Source: WGMI01 sp041739275
Lineage (GTDB): Bacteria; Bacteroidota; Bacteroidia; Flavobacteriales; Schleiferiaceae
Assembly (NCBI GenBank): GCA_041739275.1
Contig: JBGSOF010000015.1
Span: forward strand, 1 to 9,730
DNA length: 9,730 nucleotides
Direction of reading: 5' to 3'
Below, piece by piece: positions 1 through 7,258 of the stretch (within the stretch, counting starts at the first letter, position 1; each line of letters begins with the position of its first letter). The translations under genes were made by a program, and so were the position numbers. The notes beneath the pieces are model-generated. The model ran no database searches. It worked only from the letters and a program-made list of their open reading frames with translations, and was not told where the DNA came from.

Positions 1-145
1 TTAGAAAAACCAAGGGCAGCGACGCCGAGTCGCACAACAGCCGCAACTTCCTTTTTAATATTCTGCGGCGGCGACCTCGGCCAAAGCGCACGCGGGTAGG
101 ACAAGAGAGCGCATCTGTCGGTCAAAACAGATTCGGCAATATAAC

Positions 146-169
146 AGAGCCACGAGGCGTCGTGGCTCT
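146..169. repeat. Perfect hairpin, 10-bp stem
   Basis: Bases 146-155 are exactly complementary to 160-169, with a four-base loop (GGCG). The stem is GC-rich. No T-tract follows on the plus strand and only a weak one on the minus strand, so it is a poor match to a classical intrinsic terminator. It could be part of a structured repeat or RNA, or a transcription barrier for whatever lies to the left. Confidence 0.6.
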
Positions 170-172
170 ACA

Positions 173-200
173 CCTTCTTTGGAGCAGCAAAGAAAGAAGG
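173..200. repeat. Second hairpin, 8-bp stem
   Basis: Bases 173-180 (CCTTCTTT) pair exactly with 193-200 (AAAGAAGG) around a 12-base loop. An alternative stem pairs CTTTG at 177-181 with CAAAG at 188-192. It follows the 146-169 hairpin after three bases, so the two form a tandem stem-loop block just upstream of the repeat copy at 217. Confidence 0.5.
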
Positions 201-216
201 CCTCCGCGGCAGCGGG

Positions 217-294
217 GTGAACATCAAGGTCGTAGAGAGGGAATGAACAGCGCAGGCCAACTTTAAAGCATCATCGGCGAAGCCGGAAGACATC
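217..294 (+). repeat. Dispersed repeat, left copy
   Basis: Aligned with the reverse complement of 9653-9730, this copy matches at 68 of 78 positions without gaps. The run 221-252 is identical over 32 bases. Differences cluster at 260-270, and the block around 271-288 is again well conserved. That block contains a short CGGC/GCCG stem whose three-base loop is where the copies differ. The copy ends about 58 bases before the ATG of the metallopeptidase and points towards it. The right copy stands in the same relation to the deacetylase gene. I do not recognise the family. Confidence 0.8.
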
Positions 295-352
295 GAATCC
301 AAAACTTAAATAAACAAAATCGGACAAGAAAGGAAATCAGGGCATTTCAATC

Positions 353-1183
353 ATGCTGGCTCCAGTGTTGCCTAAATGTTTGCATGAAAACCATGTCTCT
401 CCCCAGAAATATCTAGTGACCCTGGTTTTGCTCCTCTACGGGGTGTTCAGCGGAAATTTTGGACCCCTTTTGCAGAATTTGCTCTCCGGAGGGGGCCAAA
501 GCCTCAGCCAGAGCTCAGAAACCGCTCCGGTTTCGACGGCGGCCGAAGAAGAGTTGGTCGAGTTTTGCGAAGTCGTGCTCCGAGATACCGAAGTGGTCTG
601 GGCCAACATCTTTAGAGAACAGCTCAATGCGTCGTACGAACCGCCCGTTCTGGTGCTTTTTCGCGATCGGGTGGAATCGGCTTGCGGCATGGCGAGTGCG
701 GCCTCAGGGCCTTTTTACTGCCCCGCCGATCGCAAACTCTACCTCGACTTGTCGTTTTTCGAAGAACTGAAATCGCGATTTGGAGCCCCGGGCGATTTCG
801 CCATGGCCTATGTGATTGCCCACGAAGTGGCCCACCACGTTCAAAATTTGCAGGGAACTTTATCGGCGGTCAACAAGCAGCGATCGCGAGTTTCGGAGCA
901 AGAGAGCAATGCCCTTTCGGTGCGCACCGAGCTTCAGGCCGATTTTTACAGCGGGGTATGGGCCCATCACGCCGATCGTTTGTTGGGCACTTTGGAAACG
1001 GGCGACATTCGCGAAGCCCTGCAGGCCGCTGAAGCCATCGGCGACGACCGACTTCAAAAGCAGGCTCAAGGCTATGTGGTTCCCGAGAGTTTTACCCACG
1101 GCAGCTCAGCGCAGAGAATGGAGTGGTTTGAACTGGGCTACACTACCGGAGACCTTCGCCAGGGAGATACTTTTGCTCGTTAG
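353..1183 (+). CDS. Neutral zinc metallopeptidase, YpfJ type
   Basis: A predicted membrane-anchored zinc metallopeptidase of the YpfJ/Zn_peptidase family, whose physiological substrate is not established. The 276-residue product has a hydrophobic segment at about 20-44, a low-complexity Gly/Ser/Gln linker, then the peptidase domain. The catalytic HEVAH is at 157-161. ELQADFYSGVWAHH at 193-206 should supply the third metal ligand (Glu193). FTHGSSAQRMEWF at 247-259 is the family's C-terminal signature. The conserved Cys pair (CGMASAASGPFYC, 111 and 123) is present. The start is the only in-frame ATG before the domain, although the frame stays open back to about 314 and no clear ribosome site is seen. 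The usual basic N-terminal segment of the family (RR..S.N.EDRR) is missing. The gene ends four bases from the stop of the convergent prenyltransferase gene. The family call is firm, the exact start less so. Confidence 0.88.
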   Translation: MLAPVLPKCLHENHVSPQKYLVTLVLLLYGVFSGNFGPLLQNLLSGGGQSLSQSSETAPVSTAAEEELVEFCEVVLRDTEVVWANIFREQLNASYEPPVLVLFRDRVESACGMASAASGPFYCPADRKLYLDLSFFEELKSRFGAPGDFAMAYVIAHEVAHHVQNLQGTLSAVNKQRSRVSEQESNALSVRTELQADFYSGVWAHHADRLLGTLETGDIREALQAAEAIGDDRLQKQAQGYVVPESFTHGSSAQRMEWFELGYTTGDLRQGDTFAR

Positions 1184-1187
1184 AAAC

Positions 1188-2105
1188 TCAAAACCAGAGC
1201 AGTATGGCTGTGAAAACGGCCGGACTCAACGCGATGAATCCCATCGATAGTTTGATTCGAGTCTGAGATTTTCCGTACTTGGAACGGTTGAGTTCAAAGA
1301 GGGCGAGGAGCAGGGGGATTAAGCAAAAAAGCCAGACGTACAGGGCTGAAGGCATCGACGACTTCATCATTACAAATCCCAATGCCCCCAAGCCAAGGCT
1401 GATCGCGCTTCCGAAGATTGTAGAAGAAATACGCAGAGGTTTTTCGCCCCAAACGACCGGAGCGGTATTCAATTTTGCGAGGCGATCTCCGGGCAGATCT
1501 TCGAGGTCTTTCACCATCTCTCTCCACAAGCTTCCGGCGAATGCCGCCAAGGCATACACCAAAGAGGCCTGAATCATGGCGCGCCTCAGAGGGTCGACGG
1601 TCGTTTTCTGCTCTCCGCTCAAATCGGGGATGACGTCAAAACACATCGGCAAGAGCAAGACCAAGCCCGAGAGCACGGCCACCGCAAGATTGCCGATCAA
1701 GGGTCGCGCTTTGAGTTCAGATGCGTAGACGTAGAGCAGGAATCCGCTGAACGCGGGAATGAGACCGGGCCAGGGGAGCAGTGTGGCGCGACCAACCCAC
1801 CATCCCAAGACAGATCCCACCAAAAAGAGTCCGAAGAACCATCGCCAGCCCGATTCTTCGCTCAAAAGGCGACCGACCACCCTTCGATCGGGCCGGTTGT
1901 AGCGATCGGTGGTTTGGTCGAACACATCGTTGATGACATAGCCCGAAGCTTGGATAAACATCACCGAAAAGATCAAAAGAGCAAACTGCAGGTGCGAAAG
2001 CACCAAGTCCATGCCCAGCGGAAACATCATGCCCCAGCGGATGGATGCGAGTGCCAGAGCCGAAATCAGCAGATTGGGCAGGCGGATGAGCCGCAAAAAG
2101 TCCAT
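1188..2105 (-). CDS. UbiA-family membrane prenyltransferase
   Basis: A polytopic inner-membrane enzyme expected to transfer a polyprenyl group from its diphosphate to an acceptor. The first Asp-rich motif, NDVFDQTTDRYNRPDRR, starts at residue 59, and the second, DLEDLPGD, is at 200-207. Both bind Mg-diphosphate in UbiA enzymes. About eight hydrophobic segments cover the 305 residues. The frame extends to a TTG at 2123, but that overlaps the end of the preceding gene. I prefer the ATG at 2105, which gives the usual start MDFLRLIRLPNLL five bases after that gene's stop. Close Bacteroidota proteins are often labelled geranylgeranylglycerol-phosphate geranylgeranyltransferase. Whether the acceptor is a glycerol phosphate, a quinone precursor or haem cannot be read from the sequence. 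It is the last gene of the run that begins with ccmB. Confidence 0.88.
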   Translation of the reverse strand: MDFLRLIRLPNLLISALALASIRWGMMFPLGMDLVLSHLQFALLIFSVMFIQASGYVINDVFDQTTDRYNRPDRRVVGRLLSEESGWRWFFGLFLVGSVLGWWVGRATLLPWPGLIPAFSGFLLYVYASELKARPLIGNLAVAVLSGLVLLLPMCFDVIPDLSGEQKTTVDPLRRAMIQASLVYALAAFAGSLWREMVKDLEDLPGDRLAKLNTAPVVWGEKPLRISSTIFGSAISLGLGALGFVMMKSSMPSALYVWLFCLIPLLLALFELNRSKYGKSQTRIKLSMGFIALSPAVFTAILLWF

Positions 2106-2110
2106 CGGTT

Positions 2111-2614
2111 TCAAACCGGCCAAAGATTTTGAATCCGAAGCACCTGCTCAATCACTTCGCGAACGCAGCCTTCGCCCCCTCGAAAGGGAGAGACATGGTC
2201 GCAGGCCGCGCGAACCTCGGCCGCGGCATCATGGGGGCAGCAAGACACTCCGGCATACGCCAGCGCTTCCAGATCGGGCAAATCGTCGCCCATATAAAGC
2301 ACTTGATGCGCCCCGATCTCCAGGCTCACGGCCATTTCTTCGAGCGCCGAACGCTTGTCGTAGCAGCCCATGGCAAGCCATCCGAATCCGAGTTCGGCAA
2401 AGCGATTTTTAAGGACTTCATCTTTGGCTCGGGTGATCAATGCCAACTGCATACCTGAACCGGCGGCCTGCTGAGCAGCGAACAAATCGCGCATGTGAAA
2501 GGCGCGAGCCAGCCGTCCGTTTTCGAGGAGATAAGACTTGCCGTCGGTAAAGACCCCGTCGAAGTCGAAAGCCAGGAGTTTGATCGAAGAAAGTCTTTGC
2601 TTGAACGATTCCAT
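2111..2614 (-). CDS. KdsC-like HAD phosphatase
   Basis: A small cap-less HAD phosphatase of the 3-deoxy-D-manno-octulosonate 8-phosphate phosphatase (KdsC) type, which would make Kdo for lipopolysaccharide in the cytoplasm. At 167 residues it is close to the family's usual size. Motif I is DFDGVFTDG (17-25) with nucleophile Asp17 and acid/base Asp19. Motif II Thr is in LIT (59-61), motif III Lys is Lys87 (YDKRSALEEM), and motif IV is GDDLPD (109-114). The C-terminal SPFRGGEGCVREVIEQVL is typical of KdsC. Two places differ from the textbook enzyme: DFDG instead of DVDG, and ITRAKDE where ITGR-like sequence is usual. The substrate is therefore less certain than the fold, and no kdsA or kdsB is adjacent. 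The start is four bases after the upstream gene, and the stop lies five bases before the UbiA ATG, so co-translation is likely. Confidence 0.85.
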   Translation of the reverse strand: MESFKQRLSSIKLLAFDFDGVFTDGKSYLLENGRLARAFHMRDLFAAQQAAGSGMQLALITRAKDEVLKNRFAELGFGWLAMGCYDKRSALEEMAVSLEIGAHQVLYMGDDLPDLEALAYAGVSCCPHDAAAEVRAACDHVSPFRGGEGCVREVIEQVLRIQNLWPV

Positions 2615-2618
2615 GGGT

Positions 2619-3446
2619 TTAAGATTTGCTCGGAGTCCGGGCCTTGCGCCGAAGTTCGCGCGAACTCGAGAATAAAAAGTCGGACAGGGTTCGATACATC
2701 CGCTTCAGTTCGATGTCTTTGAGCATGCTCAAGTGCTTTCGAACGGTGGCCAGGTCGCCTCTGCGCGCAGGGCCGGTTTGGGCCGCTTCTGCCCCGAGTT
2801 CGACAGCCTTGCGTGCCGTTTCTTCGATCAAAGGGATGAGCAGGCGTTTGTCGAGGGATTCTTCTTTCATAATCCTCTCTGCTACAGCAAATTGTAGATT
2901 TGCATAATTGTTGGCGAAGACCGCGGCAAGGTGCAAACGCGCCCGAGACGCACTGTTGAGTTCTAGGGCTTTTAAGCCGAGGCGAGAAGCAAATTCGAAG
3001 AGCGATCCGGAATCTTCGGGCATTCGGGCTTCGATGCAGGCCGTGAGCCCGCCGTAACTCAAGTTTCGTCCGAGGGTGAAGGTCTGAGGCAGATAAAACA
3101 CTGCCGAACGCCCATTCCCCAAGGCTTCGATCGATCGACCGCCGCTGCCGTGAATCAGCAGTTGCGTGCCTTCTTCAAAACTTCGGGCGAAATCAGAGAT
3201 CGCTCGATCGCTCAGCGCGATAAAAACCCAGTCGGTTTGAAGCAAATCTGTGGGTTCGACGGTATAGCGAGTCCCCGGCTGCTGTTGCCAATGGCTTTCG
3301 CTCAACGGGCTGCGGTGATAGTGAACGTCGATCTCGAAACCGGAACTTCGAAAGAGCCGATCCCAGTGCCAAGCCAAGTTACCCGAACCGGCCAAGCCGA
3401 TGCGCAGCTTTGCAGGAAGAGGAGGCAGTTCTGCGCCCTCGATCAT
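2619..3446 (-). CDS. Rossmann-like DUF2520 protein
   Basis: A cytosolic NAD(P)-binding-like protein of unknown reaction. The N-terminal Rossmann half has the nucleotide loop GLAGSGNLAWH at 17-27 and the strand VFIALSD at 74-80, followed by LLIHGSGG at 97-103. The C-terminal DUF2520 half has HLAAVFANNYANL (172-184), LIPLIEETARKAVELG (203-218) and QTGPARRGDLATVRKHL (223-239), all family signatures. It resembles the 6-phosphogluconate/ketopantoate dehydrogenase architecture, but no substrate is known. The frame runs 28 codons further upstream into ccmF. I chose the ATG at 3446 because it overlaps the ccmF stop as ATGA, a classic coupled junction, and places the Rossmann loop at the normal distance. 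The 275-residue product ends four bases before the KdsC-like gene. The order DUF2520 - HAD - UbiA is common in Bacteroidota. Confidence 0.88.
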   Translation of the reverse strand: MIEGAELPPLPAKLRIGLAGSGNLAWHWDRLFRSSGFEIDVHYHRSPLSESHWQQQPGTRYTVEPTDLLQTDWVFIALSDRAISDFARSFEEGTQLLIHGSGGRSIEALGNGRSAVFYLPQTFTLGRNLSYGGLTACIEARMPEDSGSLFEFASRLGLKALELNSASRARLHLAAVFANNYANLQFAVAERIMKEESLDKRLLIPLIEETARKAVELGAEAAQTGPARRGDLATVRKHLSMLKDIELKRMYRTLSDFLFSSSRELRRKARTPSKS

Positions 3447-5887
3447 GCCGGCTTTCGGGCTCTGAGCATTCGGATGCGCTCGACGACGGCAATCGCGGTA
3501 CCTATGGCCATTAAGACGCTGCCGAGCCACAGCAAATTAATCATGGGGAACACAATGGCTTTGAGCACAATAAACGGCTTTTCGTCTACGGTTTTGCGCC
3601 AGGATTTGATGACGAGCACATCGCTTTCAGGCTTGATTTCGTCCAACCTGAATTTGAGCCCGGGTGGGTCGACCACGGCGTCTCTGTAGCCCCGTTCGCT
3701 GCCGTTGATTTCGTAGACGGGGCGCGCCTTGTAGTCGTTGCCATTCAGGTGGATCACGCTCAAAACGGCTTCAACTTCAATCTTCGAAACCGAACCGTCT
3801 TCAGCATAACCGAAGTTCGAATTCAAACTGTCGAGAATGACGAAACTTTGATCGAGTATGGCCGTGTCGCCTTTGTGCATCTCGACGCTGGCTTCTTTAC
3901 CATAGCCGTCCGCATCGGTCGGTTCGGGCTCGAGCGGGGCATAGGTAACGTGGGTGTACAAATCGCTGCCCGCTTTGTGTCGGGTATCGGGTTCGGGTGA
4001 ATTGCCCATGCGATCATTCATCAAAATGCTCGGGCTCAACACAAAGCTCTTTTCGGGTCGGGCGATTTCGGCATATTCCACATCGTAATATCGATAGTTG
4101 CCTTCTTTTCTCTCTCCCAACCAACGCACGGTGTACGGGGGCATTTGGACCGTATCTCCCAGTTCGAGCAAGACGTTTTCGTTTTGAGGAAAATCCTTGG
4201 CGATAAACGAATCGTTGGCGGAAATGGTCTTTTGCCGGCCGGTGGAAATCAGCGCCCCGAGCAGCAACAAGCCAAAGCCGAGGTGGGCAGTCGAAGCACC
4301 CGCTTTGTTGATTTTTCCCTTGAGAACACTCAGCGCGTAGTCGGCATTGGCCACGATCGAAAAAGTGGCGCTGAGCAACAGGAGCAAGAGCAAAAAGTCT
4401 CGGTGAAGATCGAAGGCCCAAGAGAGCCCGATGCTCAACACCAAGGCGATCAACAACGGCCTCATCAACATTTTGAGCGTGCCTCTTCTGGGGTTGGCAC
4501 CATAGCGCAAAAACTGACCAAAACTCATAAAGGCCGCAATCAGAATGGCAAAGGGAATTTGAAAGCTGTTGTAGTGTTCGGCCACTTCGATGGGAGGAGC
4601 CAGCTTGGTTTTCATCCAAGAAAGCGCGCCTTCAGGCCCAAAGACGGCATTGATGACCGGAATCGATGTGGTCAAGGAGATTTGAAATGCACTCGCGAGC
4701 AAGGTCAGCGAACCGATGAACATCCAGAATTCTCGCGAGCCCAAAGGGTCCTCGGTCGGCGACTTGGGAAGGGCGCGAAACCGAAGCGCGTACAGCCCGA
4801 AGGCCCCAAATGTGAAGAACAACAGATAGATCAGCAATTGTCCGCTGAGGCCCAAATCGACAAACGCGTGTACCGAAGTGTCTCCCAAAATCCCCGAACG
4901 GGTCAGGAAGGTGGAATAAAGCACGAGCAAGAAGCTTAGAATACTCAAAATCAGCGCCCAATGAAGCGTGCCTCCCTTGTTTCGGTGAATCAACATCAAA
5001 TGCGCCGCACCGACCATGACCAACCAAGGCACCAAGGATGAATTTTCGACGGGATCCCACGCCCAGAAACCGCCAAAACTGAGGGCTTCGTAGGCCCATG
5101 CGCCGCCCATCAAAATCCCCGTACCCAAAATCCCCACACTAAAGAAGGCCCAGGGCAGGGCGGGTTTCATCCATTCGGTGTATTTGCGCGTGTACAGTCC
5201 ACCCAAGGCAAAGGCAAAGGGAATCAAAGTGCTGGCAAAGCCCAGAAAGAGAATGGGCGGATGAATCGTCATCCAGTAGTTCTGCAAGAGCGGGTTGAGC
5301 CCGTTTCCGTCCATAAAGGCCGGGATGCGCTCCAGATAATCAGCCATTTGAGTCCACGGAAGACCGATGTTCTCGGGGAGCTCGCGGATTAAGGTGAACG
5401 GACTGCTGCCGATTTTGGCACCTGCCGCATACACCCCCAGCACCATGCTCGACAAAAACGCTTGAACCACAGAGATCACGGCGAGTACCGGAGCCTGCCA
5501 TTCGCGCGGACCGAATCGAATGAGCATCAATCCGAGAATGGCGTGCCAAAAAGACCACAGCAGAAAGCTCCCTTCTTGCCCCTCCCAGAAGCTCGAGAGG
5601 ATAAAGCGCATCGGGAGATCGAGCGAGCTGTGCTTCCAGACATAATCATATTCAAACCGATGATTGACAATCAGATAGAACAAACATGCGATCAGGAGTC
5701 CAATCGATGCCGAATGCGCCACAAAGAGTGCGTTGCCGATTTTTCTGGACCGTGCAACGCCCTCGGCATTTTTTACGTGCAGCGAGCGGAGGTAAAAGAC
5801 GAAGGCCACCAGCGCAGATGCAAAGGCGAGCGAAGTGGCGAATCGACCCCATTCGCCGGGCCAGAGCAACTCTCCGACATAATCCAT
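3443..5887 (-). CDS. ccmF: Cytochrome c haem lyase CcmF/CcsA
   Basis: A large inner-membrane protein that transfers haem from CcmE to the CxxCH motifs of apocytochromes c on the periplasmic side. The CcmF signature FWEGQEGSFLLW is at 100-111. The Trp-rich WWD motif FGGFWAWDPVENSSLVPW is at 271-288. The four expected haem-contacting histidines are visible: His209 (TIHPPILFLG), His296 (AAHLMLIH), His340 (TSVHAF) and about His535 (AHLGFGLLLLG). A periplasmic domain follows from about 550 to 770, then a final membrane segment near 775-800. At 814 residues it is longer than the roughly 650-residue proteobacterial CcmF, and the extra length sits mainly in that domain. This is usual for Bacteroidota members annotated CcsA. 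It starts 24 bases after ccmE and ends in an ATGA overlap with the DUF2520 gene. Confidence 0.93.
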   Translation of the reverse strand: MDYVGELLWPGEWGRFATSLAFASALVAFVFYLRSLHVKNAEGVARSRKIGNALFVAHSASIGLLIACLFYLIVNHRFEYDYVWKHSSLDLPMRFILSSFWEGQEGSFLLWSFWHAILGLMLIRFGPREWQAPVLAVISVVQAFLSSMVLGVYAAGAKIGSSPFTLIRELPENIGLPWTQMADYLERIPAFMDGNGLNPLLQNYWMTIHPPILFLGFASTLIPFAFALGGLYTRKYTEWMKPALPWAFFSVGILGTGILMGGAWAYEALSFGGFWAWDPVENSSLVPWLVMVGAAHLMLIHRNKGGTLHWALILSILSFLLVLYSTFLTRSGILGDTSVHAFVDLGLSGQLLIYLLFFTFGAFGLYALRFRALPKSPTEDPLGSREFWMFIGSLTLLASAFQISLTTSIPVINAVFGPEGALSWMKTKLAPPIEVAEHYNSFQIPFAILIAAFMSFGQFLRYGANPRRGTLKMLMRPLLIALVLSIGLSWAFDLHRDFLLLLLLLSATFSIVANADYALSVLKGKINKAGASTAHLGFGLLLLGALISTGRQKTISANDSFIAKDFPQNENVLLELGDTVQMPPYTVRWLGERKEGNYRYYDVEYAEIARPEKSFVLSPSILMNDRMGNSPEPDTRHKAGSDLYTHVTYAPLEPEPTDADGYGKEASVEMHKGDTAILDQSFVILDSLNSNFGYAEDGSVSKIEVEAVLSVIHLNGNDYKARPVYEINGSERGYRDAVVDPPGLKFRLDEIKPESDVLVIKSWRKTVDEKPFIVLKAIVFPMINLLWLGSVLMAIGTAIAVVERIRMLRARKPA

Positions 5888-5911
5888 ACTAAAATATTTG
5901 TTCAGAGTCGT

Positions 5912-6313
5912 TTAAAATCCGGCTTGTGCGGTTTCGCTCCCCACCTTGGCTTGGTCTTCGTACTTCGAAGGACACTTCATCAAAATCTCGGTGGCCACAA
6001 AATCAGAACCCAGCGATTTTCCCTTCATGGTGATTTCTTCAGAACGCTCGAAATCAGTCGGTTTGGGCTGCATGAAGACCACCTTTCGGCGCGCGCCCTC
6101 TTTGTCGAGTGCAAAAAAGGTGAATTGCCCCGCCTCGGCGTCGTAGTTCATCGGCTGGCTGCGGTCCAACGTCCCAATCACTGTGACGATTGAGCCCGGG
6201 CTGCTGTCGGCTTGTTCAAAACCGACATAGGTGCTGGCATCGGCCAAAGTCGCCATCACTGCCCCGATGGAGAGGGCGATGAGGATGAGCGCGATGATGT
6301 GGGTGCGTTTCAT
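5912..6313 (-). CDS. ccmE: Haem chaperone CcmE, Cys (CxxxY) type
   Basis: A periplasmic haem chaperone anchored by one N-terminal membrane helix (about 5-22). It would receive haem from CcmC and hand it to CcmF. The body (about 27-115) has the OB-fold pattern of CcmE, including STYVGFEQA, VTVIGTLDRSQPMNYD, FTFFALDKEG and ITMKGKSLGSDFVATEILMKCPSKYED. In classical CcmE the last segment carries a haem-binding His in HxxxY. Here the residue is Cys114 with Tyr118 (CPSKY). This Cys form is known from the 'System I*' Ccm pathway of Desulfovibrio and from archaea. The protein is short (133 residues) and has only about 15 residues after the motif. It lies between the ccmD-like gene (9-base gap) and ccmF (24-base gap). 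Confidence 0.92.
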   Translation of the reverse strand: MKRTHIIALILIALSIGAVMATLADASTYVGFEQADSSPGSIVTVIGTLDRSQPMNYDAEAGQFTFFALDKEGARRKVVFMQPKPTDFERSEEITMKGKSLGSDFVATEILMKCPSKYEDQAKVGSETAQAGF

Positions 6314-6322
6314 TTTTTTGGC

Positions 6323-6571
6323 TTATTGGTTGGACGAGACAGACTTTTCAATTCGCCCGATTTTTCGATCCAATCTGATCAGATAAACGATTAAACCCAG
6401 CAAAATGATTGCGAGAACACCCACGACGACATAAATTTTTCCATCGGCGCGAAAGCTGTCTGCCATTTCGGCCACCGGCCTGCCCGACTCTTGACACAGA
6501 GCGCGGAACGCACTCATTCCAAAAAGCGCACTCAAGGCCAATCGAAGAGCGAATCGATTCATTCTGTCCAT
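6323..6571 (-). CDS. ccmD: CcmD-like small membrane protein
   Basis: A small protein expected to hold CcmC and CcmE together in the haem-delivery complex. In 82 residues it has a signal-peptide-like hydrophobic start (about 6-26, possible cleavage after ALC), a short linker, and one membrane helix at about 46-65. The stretch AEMADSFRADGKIYVVVGVL leading into YLIRLDRKIGRIEKS (63-77) matches what I know of the Bacteroidota CcmD family. The basic, charged end after the helix is also typical of CcmD. A second ATG at codon 4 would serve equally well as a start. The assignment rests on the short match and on position between ccmC (22-base gap) and ccmE (9-base gap). Confidence 0.8.
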   Translation of the reverse strand: MDRMNRFALRLALSALFGMSAFRALCQESGRPVAEMADSFRADGKIYVVVGVLAIILLGLIVYLIRLDRKIGRIEKSVSSNQ

Positions 6572-6593
6572 GTTGTGAAAATTTGTTCAGCCT

Positions 6594-7253
6594 TCACCCG
6601 GGGGTCTTCAACTCGAGAAAGCGAATGCGCGCTCTTAGATCTAAAATCCAGTATCCCAACAAGATCCAGCCGATCATGGCCGGGTAAAAAACCGTGCGCA
6701 TTCCCGAATCGAGGTCGTATTGGCTAAAGGCCGGATTGCCGCCATTGCCGGGGTGGAGCGAATCGGTAAAGCGGGGAAGCACCTGAATAAAGACGATCAT
6801 CAACACGAAAGCAAAGAGGTTGTACACTGCAGAAAGCCGCGCTCTGCGATTCGGGTCGTCCACTGAAGAGCGCAAGACAAAATAGGCGAGATACATCAGC
6901 AAACTCATGGCCGTGCCGTTCAATTTGGGGTCGTTCACCCAGAATTTACCCCAAGTGAATTGCGCCCAAAGCATGCCCGTGAGCAGCCCGAGAATTCCGA
7001 AGACAAAGCCGACTTCGGCCGCCGCATTCGATTTGAGATCGCTTTTGGAATCGCCGGTTCTCAGTTGGAGCAGGGCAAACCATGCGGATCCTCCCCAGAG
7101 GGAGAGCATCGAAAACCACATACCGACGTGGAAGTACAGATTCCTGATCGTTTCGTTCAAGATCGGCAAACGCGGCACGGGGAGCAACATACCCGCGATG
7201 AGTGCGTAGAAAACGAGCATCGCGCCCAACCATTTCCACAGTGCCCCTTTCAT
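6594..7253 (-). CDS. ccmC: Haem exporter/handler CcmC
   Basis: A six-helix inner-membrane protein that loads haem onto CcmE. The 219 residues carry the CcmC landmarks. The first periplasmic His is His42 (NLYFHVGMW), the WWD-type motif is TWGKFWVNDPKLNGT (100-114), and the second periplasmic His is His167 (DSLHPGNGGNPAFS). In proteobacterial CcmC the motif reads WGxWWVWD. Here two Trp positions are Phe and Asn, although Trp101, Trp105 and Asp108 remain, a pattern I associate with Bacteroidota CcmC. The frame is open for another 169 codons upstream, but that part only shadows ccmB. The ATG at 7253, five bases after the ccmB stop, gives the usual N-terminus. Confidence 0.92.
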   Translation of the reverse strand: MKGALWKWLGAMLVFYALIAGMLLPVPRLPILNETIRNLYFHVGMWFSMLSLWGGSAWFALLQLRTGDSKSDLKSNAAAEVGFVFGILGLLTGMLWAQFTWGKFWVNDPKLNGTAMSLLMYLAYFVLRSSVDDPNRRARLSAVYNLFAFVLMIVFIQVLPRFTDSLHPGNGGNPAFSQYDLDSGMRTVFYPAMIGWILLGYWILDLRARIRFLELKTPG

Positions 7254-7258
7254 CAGCT

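Larger units (their letters stand above)
1..216. other. Gene-free left end, hairpin-rich
   Basis: I see no supportable gene here. A minus-strand frame stays open from about 167 to the window edge, but it has no ATG and no recognisable domain. A plus-strand frame from about 145 to the TGA at 244-246 runs through the repeat, but it is only about 33 codons long and starts just after a stop. The stretch is rich in short inverted repeats (146-169 and 173-200). The part next to the repeat copy at 217-294 may belong to a longer version of that element. This cannot be tested here because the right-hand copy is cut off by the window edge. Confidence 0.5.

Noticed and set aside
1..167. Minus-strand open frame reaching the left window edge
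   Set aside because: It has no ATG, follows a stop closely, resembles no family I know, and lies in repeat-associated sequence.
217..294. Template/variable repeat pair of a diversity-generating retroelement
   Set aside because: Differences between copies are not restricted to adenines of one copy, and no reverse transcriptase is in the window.
3447..3530. 28-codon upstream extension of the DUF2520 gene
   Set aside because: It lies inside ccmF, is Arg-rich and unlike the family; the ATGA overlap start at 3446 fits better.
4145..4939. Long plus-strand open frame of 264 codons antisense to ccmF
   Set aside because: Its product is rich in Gln, Arg and Gly with no domain, as expected from the reverse frame of a membrane protein gene.
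5462..6193. Plus-strand open frame of 243 codons antisense to ccmF/ccmE
   Set aside because: It spans two well-supported minus-strand genes and shows no family motif.
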